Shown: in pieces, positions 33,322 to 40,611 of the stretch
How the letters are laid out: each line of letters starts with the position of its first letter
How positions within the stretch are numbered: position 1 is the first letter of the stretch
NCBI GenBank assembly: GCA_019695335.1
Contig: JAIBAF010000029.1
Span: 1 to 40,611, forward strand
From: a bacterium
GTDB taxonomy: Bacteria > CLD3 > SB21
DNA: 40,611 bases
Direction of reading: 5' to 3'
The notes under the pieces: model-generated
The model's database searches: none
What the model was told of the DNA's origin: nothing
The model's input: only the letters and a program-made list of their open reading frames with translations
Program-made: the position numbers and the translations under genes

Positions 33322-33509
33322 TTCTTCTCCTCAATGATTATTAGTGATGGAATAAAAGTGAAAATTGAATTTACTACCGTAAAATGAGCCGGGTCTTTTG
33401 AAGGGGAAAGTAATCGATATGGTATGGCCGGGCAATAGGCATGATATACAGTAATTGAGACTACGATGAATAAAGCTGGATAAGGAGATAGTTTTAGTAG
33501 AATTTCATC

Positions 33510-34061
33510 TCAATAAAAATGTGGAAGCTCTAAAGCCATGCTTGATTCGTTAAAATATTTTCTCTTCCATTTGATTGCATTCAATTCGACTGAGAAAATT
33601 CTGAAACCATACTTTTTATATAGAGATTTTGCAGCATCGTTATGACTGAGGACGGTCAACCAGACTATTTCGATGCCTTTAATTTGCCGGATTCGTTTAA
33701 GTAATTCTTGCATAAGCAAATTTCCAATACCTTTTCTGCGGGCGTAGGGAGCGACATACATTCTGAATATCAGGCCTTTGTGGCGCAGTTTTTCTCTATT
33801 ATGGCCATCCCGTTGAAAACTGACAACGCCGATCAATATTTTATTTTCGTAAGCCCCCAGTGTAAAACTGTCAGCTTTGTCCGAAGTAGGAAATGGGGCG
33901 TTGATTTCATCTTCCGGAGAAATTCGAAATGCCTCTTCATCATGAATGAGACCGGCTATAAAGAATTGTTTGTAATGAGCCGATTCCTCTGAAGTAATTT
34001 CTCTGATTTCAACCGGCATGTTAATGGAAGTCATTGGAAGGGGAGATGAGTGTGTAATCAT
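33510..34061 (-). CDS. GNAT-family N-acetyltransferase
   Basis: 183 residues from the first ATG; the start is uncertain, because none of the ATGs at 34061, 34034 and 34019 has a good ribosome site. GNAT motif A is MYVAPYARRKGIGNLLMQELL (the R/Q-x-x-G-x-G acetyl-CoA loop), preceded by the beta4 strand and followed by the KKYGF motif typical of the C-terminal half. The acceptor substrate cannot be deduced. It lies 93 bases from the methyltransferase gene and may form an operon with it. Confidence 0.88.
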   Translation of the reverse strand: MITHSSPLPMTSINMPVEIREITSEESAHYKQFFIAGLIHDEEAFRISPEDEINAPFPTSDKADSFTLGAYENKILIGVVSFQRDGHNREKLRHKGLIFRMYVAPYARRKGIGNLLMQELLKRIRQIKGIEIVWLTVLSHNDAAKSLYKKYGFRIFSVELNAIKWKRKYFNESSMALELPHFY

Positions 34062-34154
34062 TTTTAAAATGGATGCAAGTGTGATTTAGTGTATTCAATA
34101 GAATGGGATCACGCTTGAAACACGCGATTTTTTTGTTATTTGAATGCCTGCGTT

Positions 34155-35000
34155 TTATTTTTCACCATAAATGACAAGGGCTCCTGATTCAATGACAACA
34201 TTGCCCGTCGGATAACGCTGGTTGATTGCTTGGAACACATCGTTTTTGATTGTATGTTTCATGGCATCGTCGGCCTTACTGAGCGCGGCGACAACAGGAG
34301 CCGCTAATTCCGTCATCACATTCCAATAAACATCGGCAGTTTGGCAATTTAATTTTCCTGTAATTTCTTTTACGGAGATATTTTTCAACCCGGCTTTGGA
34401 AAACAAATCGGCCATCAATCCTTCTTTAGCACAACGAAACATCCCGGGTGCTTCCGGAGGAGGAGGAACAATTTCCATATGCCTGTTAATCGTTCCCATT
34501 ATGGCCGTAATCCAGAAATTTTTTTCAGGAACGCCCCATACGGACGTAGCAATTCTACCACCCGGCTTCAGTACCCGTACCATTTCTTTTGCCGCTAAAA
34601 GCATATCAGGAAAGAACATAAAGCCAAAACGGCATGCGATAGAATCAAACGTATTGTCCGGAAAAGGCAGTTCCGTTACATCGCATACGCGGGTTTCGAT
34701 GTTTTTTATATTTCTACGTTCGGCATTTTCCGCAGCAATATCCAACATTTTTTCCGAAAGATCGGTGATAATCACTTTCCCGCCATTCAATTTAGTCGCT
34801 ATCGTAAGTCCGGGTTCGCCTGTACCTGATGCAACATCCAAAATGACATCCGTGCCTTTGGGATTGAGCAGGCGAATGATTTCCGTTCCTTTTGGTTCTA
34901 AGAAATTCATGAACAAGTCATCCCATTTTTTCCAGCCCGGTGAAAAAGTATTCCATGATTCTCGTTGTTGTTCACGAATTTGTTCGAGTTGTGTTTCCAT
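34155..35000 (-). CDS. class I SAM-dependent methyltransferase (UbiE/MenG-like fold)
   Basis: 281 residues. SAM-binding motif I DVILDVASGTGEPGLTIA, then IITDLSEKMLDIA and FDSIACRFGFMFFPDM, a standard Methyltransf_11/25 layout. The substrate is unknown; UbiE-like enzymes act on quinones or sterols but the motif is shared by many others. AAGGAGAG supports the start at 35000. Probably co-transcribed with the acetyltransferase gene. Confidence 0.9.
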   Translation of the reverse strand: METQLEQIREQQRESWNTFSPGWKKWDDLFMNFLEPKGTEIIRLLNPKGTDVILDVASGTGEPGLTIATKLNGGKVIITDLSEKMLDIAAENAERRNIKNIETRVCDVTELPFPDNTFDSIACRFGFMFFPDMLLAAKEMVRVLKPGGRIATSVWGVPEKNFWITAIMGTINRHMEIVPPPPEAPGMFRCAKEGLMADLFSKAGLKNISVKEITGKLNCQTADVYWNVMTELAAPVVAALSKADDAMKHTIKNDVFQAINQRYPTGNVVIESGALVIYGEK

Positions 35001-35355
35001 TCGTCATCTCTCCTTATTGATTGAGGACAGTTGTTCCAACTACAGCCTCGGGTTTTCTTTAAAAAAAATGAATCGGCTAAATTTTAAACAAAACAAAATA
35101 AGTGATGAAGGCAGGACTAACAATAGACACAATGTCCAGTAATCATTAATACGCCGCTATAACCTGGATTTAATGTTGGTGATTATTCACTACTGTAATG
35201 CTGAAAACATTTTACGCAATTTGAGCCGTCGGCTATACGCCGGAGTTCAACAATTCATGAAACGCTCGATAGGCCACGATTTAAAGACGACAGAATTATT
35301 AGGGGCAATAAGTCTTAAAAAACTACAACCCATTGGAAAGACGGCAGATTTAAAA
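35001..35355. other. intergenic region, no gene found
   Basis: 355 bases between the methyltransferase and the response regulator. Short plus-strand frames exist, but they lack ribosome sites and recognisable products. It presumably holds the promoter of the methyltransferase gene. I see no terminator, tRNA or repeat of note. Confidence 0.5.
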
Positions 35356-35997
35356 TCAGATAATTCCTTTGCGAAGAGCTTTTGCAACGGCTTCGGTTTG
35401 ATTGACTACATAAAGTTTTTTATAAATATTACCGATATGGTAACGCACGGTGCTGATGCTGATGAATAACGCTTCGGCGATTTCATCATAACTGCTGCCG
35501 TCGGCTAAAAGATTTAGAATGCGTCTTTCCTTTAGAGATAGCTGGACCGATTCAGCGGGATTTTCTTTATGCACTTCTTTATTTTTGAACAGGTTGACGA
35601 CTTTACGCGCGATATGTGCATTCATTGGTGAACCGCCTTCATGAGCTTCTTTAATAGCCTCCAAAATTCGAGCCGGTGGAGTGCGTTTAGTAAGATAACC
35701 GCATGCTCCTGCACAGAGCGCATTGAAAATCAAATCATCGTCTTCAAATACACTCAGCATAATGACATTGACATCCGGCAGGATTTTTTTTACGGCTTTG
35801 ACGCCATCAATACCATTCATGCCTTTGAGCCCGATATCCATCAGGATAATATGGGGCTTTAAAGACATTATTTTGCGCAGCATAGTCTCGCAATCCGAAA
35901 AAGTTTCAACGCATTCATAACCTTCCGTTCCGTCGACGAGTACGGCCAATCCCTTACGGATGTTGACGTTATCTTCTACGATACTGACTTTGATCAT
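35356..35997 (-). CDS. NarL/FixJ-family response regulator
   Basis: 213 residues. Receiver domain (1-120) with the acidic pair Glu8/Asp9, phosphoacceptor Asp54 (in LMDIGLKG) and the conserved Ser/Lys positions (MLSVFEDD, GYLTKRT). A LuxR-type helix-turn-helix follows (about 148-210: LSLKERRILNLLADG ... ISISTVRYHIGNIYKKL). It lies 17 bases after the histidine kinase gene, with GAGGTC as ribosome site, so it is the cognate partner. The target genes are not known. Confidence 0.95.
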   Translation of the reverse strand: MIKVSIVEDNVNIRKGLAVLVDGTEGYECVETFSDCETMLRKIMSLKPHIILMDIGLKGMNGIDGVKAVKKILPDVNVIMLSVFEDDDLIFNALCAGACGYLTKRTPPARILEAIKEAHEGGSPMNAHIARKVVNLFKNKEVHKENPAESVQLSLKERRILNLLADGSSYDEIAEALFISISTVRYHIGNIYKKLYVVNQTEAVAKALRKGII

Positions 35998-36014
35998 ACT
36001 GACCTCATTTTAAG

Positions 36015-39000
36015 TTATGCATTAGGCAGAAGTAGAGTAATGCGGGTACCTTTTCCTGCGGTCGAGTCGATAGTGACTTGACCGTTCATCAGGCGAACTC
36101 GTTGAACAATATTCGGAATACCTTCGCCGTCGGATTTCTGGTTGGGATCAAAACCAATACCATCGTCTTCATATCGAATCTGAAGCTTCCGGTGAGAGCC
36201 TTCAACTGACAGATTCATTGTTCGGCACTGGCTGTGTTTCAGACCGTTATTAATGGCTTCCTTTAATACAAAGTATAAATGTCTTCGTTGTTCCAGTGAA
36301 AGAGAAAAATGGCTCCATTCACTGACGGACGGGCATTTCAAAACTATATCTTTGTGGAAAAAGATCTCATCGTATGATTTTTTCAATTGTAAAAGTACAT
36401 CGCTCAGCGAGTCGTAACGAGGATTGACCAGCCAAACAATGTCGCTGATATTTTGGCCTAACTGGCGCGCCGTATCGCCAATCTTATTGAACCATTCGCG
36501 GGCTGCTTCCGGCCGGGCATAATGCTGCAACGCACCAACTTCACTTAGAATAGAAAGTTCAGTCAATCCGGTTCCGACGCTGTCGTGCAGGTCGGCTGCA
36601 ATTTTAATGCGCAGGCGCTCTACTTCCAGTAATCTGTGAATACGATAACTAATGGCTCCAAAGATGCCGCCGACGCTCACGATAATTGCCAATCCCATAA
36701 ACCACCACGTCTTCCAAAACGGGGGAGCGATATGGATGAGAATCGATTTACCACGTTCATTCCATATTCCTTCGTTGTTAGAGCCTTTCACATGGAAAAT
36801 ATATTCACCCGGATCAAGATTGGTATAGGTTACATCGTGTTTCCCTCCGATATAATTCCAATCCGAATCGAAGTTTTCCATTTTATAGGCATACTGATTT
36901 TTATGAGTTCTGTTATAATTTAAAGAAGCAAATTCAAACGAGAACACATAATCGTCATAATTCAGATGGATTTCATCGATCATTGAAGTCGCGATCGCGA
37001 GATCATACTCACGGTTGAATTTTTTGAACGCCGTTAAGACAATGGGAGGAACATAATGATTGTCTTTCAGACTGTCCGGAAAAAATGACATAAAACCGTT
37101 CAGGCCTCCGAAAAATATTTCGCCGTCATGGCCTTTAAAATAAGCCATTGTCGTAAATTCGTTACTCTGAAGACCGTCGCTTTTGTCGTAATTTCTGAAC
37201 GTTTCATGTTCACGATTAAATTGGACTAACCCGTTATTGGTGCTGAGCCAGAGGTTTCCCTGTGAATCGTCGACAATTCCAAGGATGATTTCATTGGGCA
37301 ATCCGTCTTCAATGAAGAAGCGTTTGAATTTTTCTGTCTGACGGTCAAATTTATTCAACCCATTGGCGGTCCCAATCCAGAGAATTCCTGCCTGATCTTC
37401 AAAAATATTACGAATCCGGTTGTGACTAATGGACGTTAAATTTTGGGCATCGTGACGATAATGAATGAATTCATTGCTACCGTGGTTCAGGCGATCGAGC
37501 CCGTTATTAGTTGCTATCCAATATGTTCCGGAACGGTCTTCATAAATTTGACGTACTTCATCGCTGGCGAGTGTTTTGGGATCATTCGGATTATTGCGAT
37601 AGACTTGATACGTAGTTCTGTTGCTGTCTAAAATAGCAATGCCATCAAATGTCGAAAGCCAGAGATTGTCTTTTGAATCGATCAGGATTGATCGGATATT
37701 GCGACTGCTGATATTGGCGGGATTATGCGATGGATAATGTCGAAATTTTTTGGATGATACATCCATAAGATCGAGGCCATTATCGGTACCAATCCAAATC
37801 TTCCCATGCCGATCTTCTTTGGCAACAAATATACGATTGGAAACGATACTGCTTGATTCTAGGCTGCTATGCTTAAAATGTTCTGCGGATTGAGAATGAC
37901 GATCGAGCCGGAATAAGCCTTCGTCGGTGCCGATCCATAAATATCCTTTCTGATCTTTATAAATCGACCAGACCACTTCACATGCAAATGAATGATAATT
38001 GAAAGAGTTGTAAGTTTTAAATCCCTTGTCGATTTCTATTTTATTGATACCGCCGTTATAAGTGCCAACCCATAATACGCCGGATTTATCAGAATACAAT
38101 GACGTAATACGGTTACTATTTATTCCGAAAGGATTGCCACGATCGTTTATAGTGTGAATAAAGTTTTCTGTTAAAGGATTCCATCGGTTGAGTCCGCCGC
38201 CATCGGTGCCGATCCACAATTGCCCTTCATTGTCTTTTGCAATACAAGTGATTGAGTTATGACTCAGACTTTTTGGATTATAAGGATCGTTATTGTAATG
38301 AATAAAACGTTGTTTTGTTTTGTCAAAAACACTCAATCCGCCTGCATTGGTTCCAATCCACAGATTGTCATCCGCATCAAGATACAGAGCCGTGACGTAG
38401 TCGTCAGTCAAACCGTTAGACCGGTCATACGTAAATATGTCACCGGTTTTTATATTGAGCAACACGAGTCCCGAGCGCGTCCCGATCCACAATCGGTCCG
38501 GACTTTCACGAATGATGGCCGATATATATTTACCGCTCAGGAATTTTCTCGAAACTTTTCCATTTTTGCGATCGAATTGATTTAATCCGTTATCCGTTCC
38601 CACCCAAAACGCATCGGGAGACGATTCATAAATGGTCAAAATGCGATCACTGCTCAAACTTGAATCGTTTTCTTTATTATGTTCGTATCGAGAGAACGTT
38701 TCATGTAATTGATCAAAACGATTAAGCCCGTTGAATCCACCACACCAAAGAACTCCCGCCTGATCCACATAAACCGCTTTCACATAACTGTCTGAAATCG
38801 ATTGGGATTTATTTAAATCGAATTTAAATATCTTGAAATTATAACCGTCATATCGATTCAATCCGTCCTGGGTTGCCAGCCAAATAAACCCTTGAGCATC
38901 CTGCGCTATAGATAGCACAGAACCTTGTGACAGTCCTTGCTCCATGGTGACATGAGAGAATTTAATGTCGGTTTTTTGTGGATGCAGTAAAAACGATCCG

Positions 39001-39047
39001 CAGATAACATGCATCCCAATCCAACAACTTGTGATTGATTTTCTCAT
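36015..39047 (-). CDS. propeller-sensor histidine kinase (two Reg_prop propellers, HisKA_3)
   Basis: 1010 residues. N-terminal signal-like segment, then about 14 Reg_prop repeats (LWIGT..GL..FD type, about 35-690) forming two seven-bladed beta-propellers, then a Y_Y_Y domain (about 690-770), one membrane helix (about 780-800) and the cytoplasmic kinase: HisKA_3 with phosphoacceptor His821 in ADLHDSVGTGL, and a HATPase domain with NGLKHSQ and the G-box EDDGIGF..., ending in LLLPN. The sensor part lies outside the membrane. The layout is the FCB-type of polysaccharide/nutrient sensing kinase, but here kinase and regulator are separate proteins. Followed by the NarL-type regulator. Confidence 0.95.
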   Translation of the reverse strand: MRKSITSCWIGMHVICGSFLLHPQKTDIKFSHVTMEQGLSQGSVLSIAQDAQGFIWLATQDGLNRYDGYNFKIFKFDLNKSQSISDSYVKAVYVDQAGVLWCGGFNGLNRFDQLHETFSRYEHNKENDSSLSSDRILTIYESSPDAFWVGTDNGLNQFDRKNGKVSRKFLSGKYISAIIRESPDRLWIGTRSGLVLLNIKTGDIFTYDRSNGLTDDYVTALYLDADDNLWIGTNAGGLSVFDKTKQRFIHYNNDPYNPKSLSHNSITCIAKDNEGQLWIGTDGGGLNRWNPLTENFIHTINDRGNPFGINSNRITSLYSDKSGVLWVGTYNGGINKIEIDKGFKTYNSFNYHSFACEVVWSIYKDQKGYLWIGTDEGLFRLDRHSQSAEHFKHSSLESSSIVSNRIFVAKEDRHGKIWIGTDNGLDLMDVSSKKFRHYPSHNPANISSRNIRSILIDSKDNLWLSTFDGIAILDSNRTTYQVYRNNPNDPKTLASDEVRQIYEDRSGTYWIATNNGLDRLNHGSNEFIHYRHDAQNLTSISHNRIRNIFEDQAGILWIGTANGLNKFDRQTEKFKRFFIEDGLPNEIILGIVDDSQGNLWLSTNNGLVQFNREHETFRNYDKSDGLQSNEFTTMAYFKGHDGEIFFGGLNGFMSFFPDSLKDNHYVPPIVLTAFKKFNREYDLAIATSMIDEIHLNYDDYVFSFEFASLNYNRTHKNQYAYKMENFDSDWNYIGGKHDVTYTNLDPGEYIFHVKGSNNEGIWNERGKSILIHIAPPFWKTWWFMGLAIIVSVGGIFGAISYRIHRLLEVERLRIKIAADLHDSVGTGLTELSILSEVGALQHYARPEAAREWFNKIGDTARQLGQNISDIVWLVNPRYDSLSDVLLQLKKSYDEIFFHKDIVLKCPSVSEWSHFSLSLEQRRHLYFVLKEAINNGLKHSQCRTMNLSVEGSHRKLQIRYEDDGIGFDPNQKSDGEGIPNIVQRVRLMNGQVTIDSTAGKGTRITLLLPNA

Positions 39048-39334
39048 GCTTCGGATTTCAATTGAAAGATGAAACTGATTGAGTCATGCATTGCAGCATT
39101 ATCAATAGAATGGCCAAATATGGTGTTGAATATAGAATCAGTAAAATTAACTATAAAATCAAGCCGTTTAAGGCGTAGGTACTGTCACTTTATACAGTTT
39201 TTCTGCAATTTTTAAACAAAACGGAATGATGAGTGTTAATTTTTTGAGGTAATGTAAAACGAAAATAGCAGACTTTAACGCCAGATTGGAAGGATGGAGC
39301 TTTGAGGTGTGTAAATAATTTTTCGAAAACAGTT
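39048..39334. other. intergenic region upstream of the histidine kinase
   Basis: 287 bases, AT-rich, probably carrying the kinase promoter and the 3' end of the aminotransferase transcript. No tRNA, repeat or clear terminator seen; no frame over 30 codons with a ribosome site. Confidence 0.4.
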
Positions 39335-40540
39335 TTAGTGTGCTACCGATGTTTTTTTCTTTTTTGCAAATAATTCTTTAATCGCATTGCCGAGTCTTTT
39401 GATGCCTTCTTCGATTTTGCTTTCATCCGAGTTTGTGAAATTCAGCCGCATGGAACTGCCGAGCGAACTGTCGCTACAGAATGCATTGCCCGGAACAAAT
39501 GCCACGTCTTTGGCGATTGCGAGATCGAACAATTCTTCGCTTGACCAGCCTTCCGGCAAAGTTGCCCAGACGAACATGCCGCCGGTGGGTTTGGTGTATT
39601 GAACCTCAGACGGGAAATAGCGCGGAATCATTTCCAGCATGCACCGGCATTGACGGCTGTATTGTTCCGTAATTCTCCGAATTTGCTGATCGATATCGTT
39701 ATCGGCAAGATACTGTGCGATTACTTTTTGTGAAAAATGACTCGTGTGCAAATCGTTGGCTTGTTTGGCAACCACGAGTTTTTCCATGAGCGGTTTTTTC
39801 GCGCAGCACCAGCCGACGCGTAAGCCCGGGGAAATGATTTTTGAAAATGAACCGAGCAGAATATGATTGGTATCGTAATATTCCCGGATCGACGGAAGCG
39901 GCTTTCCTTCGAAACGCAATTCATAATACGCTTCGTCTTCGATCAATAAAATTTCACGTTCCTTCAAAAGCATAGCCGCTTCGCGGCGTTTTGCCTCCGA
40001 GTACACGTTGCCGGTCGGATTTTGAAAATTGGGAATCAGGTAGGCGAGTTTAATGTCCTGTTGATTCAAAATTTTTTTGAGTTCAACCGTATCGACGCCG
40101 TCTTCGTCGATTTTTATCTGGTTAAAAATTGTTTCGTAAAATTCAAATGCCTGGATCGCACCGAGATAACCGGGTTTTTCCATGACAACGTGATCATTTT
40201 TTTCGAGGAAAGTTTTGCCGATAATGGCGACGGCTTGTTGGGCGCCATTGGTGATGAGAATTTCATCAGGTTTGATATCGACGCCGCGACGGGCATATCG
40301 GCGGCTGATCCATTCGCGCAACGACGGCAATCCCTCGGTAATCGTATATTGCAACGTATTCGCGCCGTCGGTTTCCATGACTTTCACGGCAGCATTTTTG
40401 ATTTCATCCACCGGGAAAAATTTCGGATTCGGCAGGCCACCGGCAAACGAAATAATGTCAGGGCTTTGAGTGACTTTCAGGATTTCACGAATAAACGATT
40501 TCCGTGATAATAAAGCGCGGCTTGCAAATAAATGTCCCAT
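39335..40540 (-). CDS. PLP-dependent aminotransferase, fold type I (2-aminoadipate/aromatic type)
   Basis: 401 residues. Class I/II aminotransferase: ISFAGGLPNPKFFP at the N-terminus, YTITEGLPSLREWI, ITNGAQQAV, YLIPNFQNPTGN, LIEDEAYYELRF, and the PLP-Lys motif SFSKIISPGLRVGW. These features match the LysN/MocR-related group (2-aminoadipate transaminase, broad specificity) rather than AspC. The exact substrate is uncertain. AAGGAGG lies 7 bases before the start at 40540; an FNR-like site lies further upstream. Confidence 0.92.
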   Translation of the reverse strand: MGHLFASRALLSRKSFIREILKVTQSPDIISFAGGLPNPKFFPVDEIKNAAVKVMETDGANTLQYTITEGLPSLREWISRRYARRGVDIKPDEILITNGAQQAVAIIGKTFLEKNDHVVMEKPGYLGAIQAFEFYETIFNQIKIDEDGVDTVELKKILNQQDIKLAYLIPNFQNPTGNVYSEAKRREAAMLLKEREILLIEDEAYYELRFEGKPLPSIREYYDTNHILLGSFSKIISPGLRVGWCCAKKPLMEKLVVAKQANDLHTSHFSQKVIAQYLADNDIDQQIRRITEQYSRQCRCMLEMIPRYFPSEVQYTKPTGGMFVWATLPEGWSSEELFDLAIAKDVAFVPGNAFCSDSSLGSSMRLNFTNSDESKIEEGIKRLGNAIKELFAKKKKTSVAH

Positions 40541-40591
40541 AAAAACACCTCCTTAACCGCTCAAAGGTAGGCGAAAAGGACATTACAACCT

Positions 40592-40605
40592 ATGATTTAT
40601 GTCAT
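40592..40605. promoter_or_regulatory. FNR/CRP-like site near the window end
   Basis: ATGAT-TTAT-GTCAT, one change from the perfect dyad at 21264-21277. It is centred about 58 bases before the aminotransferase start; it could equally serve a divergent gene beyond the edge. Confidence 0.4.
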
Positions 40606-40611
40606 GTTGGG

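Noticed and set aside
35173-35469. Plus-strand frame overlapping the response regulator
   Set aside because: No ribosome site; the second half is antisense to the helix-turn-helix domain, and the first half has no recognisable content.
35081-39230. Shared short string TTTTAAACAAAAC upstream of the methyltransferase and the histidine kinase
   Set aside because: Only 13 AT-rich bases; expected by chance in AT-rich intergenic sequence.

Overview
The window looks like part of the chromosome of an uncultured bacterium of the FCB superphylum (the Bacteroidota/Ignavibacteriota/Calditrichota/KSB1 neighbourhood). The evidence is a giant secreted beta-helix protein ending in a 'NYPNPFNP...G.Y.Y.L' type sorting/FlgD-like domain, a two-component kinase with a double Reg_prop propeller, an M-PPase of divergent type, and several small exported beta-barrel proteins. 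The clearest promoters (upstream of four tRNA loci) are TTGACA/TTGCAA-N17-TATAAT-like, unlike the Bacteroidales-type -33/-7 promoters, so I favour a non-Bacteroidota branch. This placement is inference; there is no rRNA in the window.

Layout. 1-7.4 kb (minus): a small beta-barrel protein; a DUF1223 / csaA / dapB-like operon; adk; a class III cyclase-TPR gene followed by an unknown exported membrane protein; another exported protein. 7.6-17.1 kb (minus) is a housekeeping block: trmB, an enoyl-CoA hydratase, then (in transcription order) ispE, tRNA-Gln, prs, rplY, pth, hppA, rpsF, ssb, rpsR, rplI. 17.2-19.2 kb (plus) is an island of two tiny membrane/exported proteins and a KamA-type radical SAM enzyme. 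19.2-22.2 kb: TPR protein, M48 protease, outer-membrane protein. 22.2-22.95 kb is a disturbed tRNA-Ser locus with a GIY-YIG nuclease gene. 23.0-24.8 kb: mrp and a DUF2085 membrane protein; 24.8-25.2 kb: tRNA-His and tRNA-Glu; 25.3-26.4 kb: aroC. 26.5-33.3 kb: lipoproteins and large secreted proteins. 33.5-39.0 kb: a GNAT acetyltransferase, a methyltransferase, and a NarL-type response regulator with its propeller histidine kinase. 39.3-40.5 kb: an AAT-I aminotransferase.

The most unusual structure is at 22,184-22,795. An intact tRNA-Ser(GCU) is flanked by two broken copies of itself. The 3' copy is joined to a GIY-YIG endonuclease gene whose stop codon lies in the D-loop segment of the tRNA remnant, within a perfect 77-bp direct repeat that also carries the terminator. 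In both broken copies the anticodon arm (and in one the D arm) is replaced by an unrelated perfect hairpin. This suggests repeated insertion and repair at a tRNA gene. Other points worth checking are a dapB-like protein lacking the usual His-His pair, an SSB without the acidic DDIPF tip, a possible S6:S18 leader upstream of rpsF, two near-identical FNR-like palindromes, and the uncharacterised three-gene kamA island.
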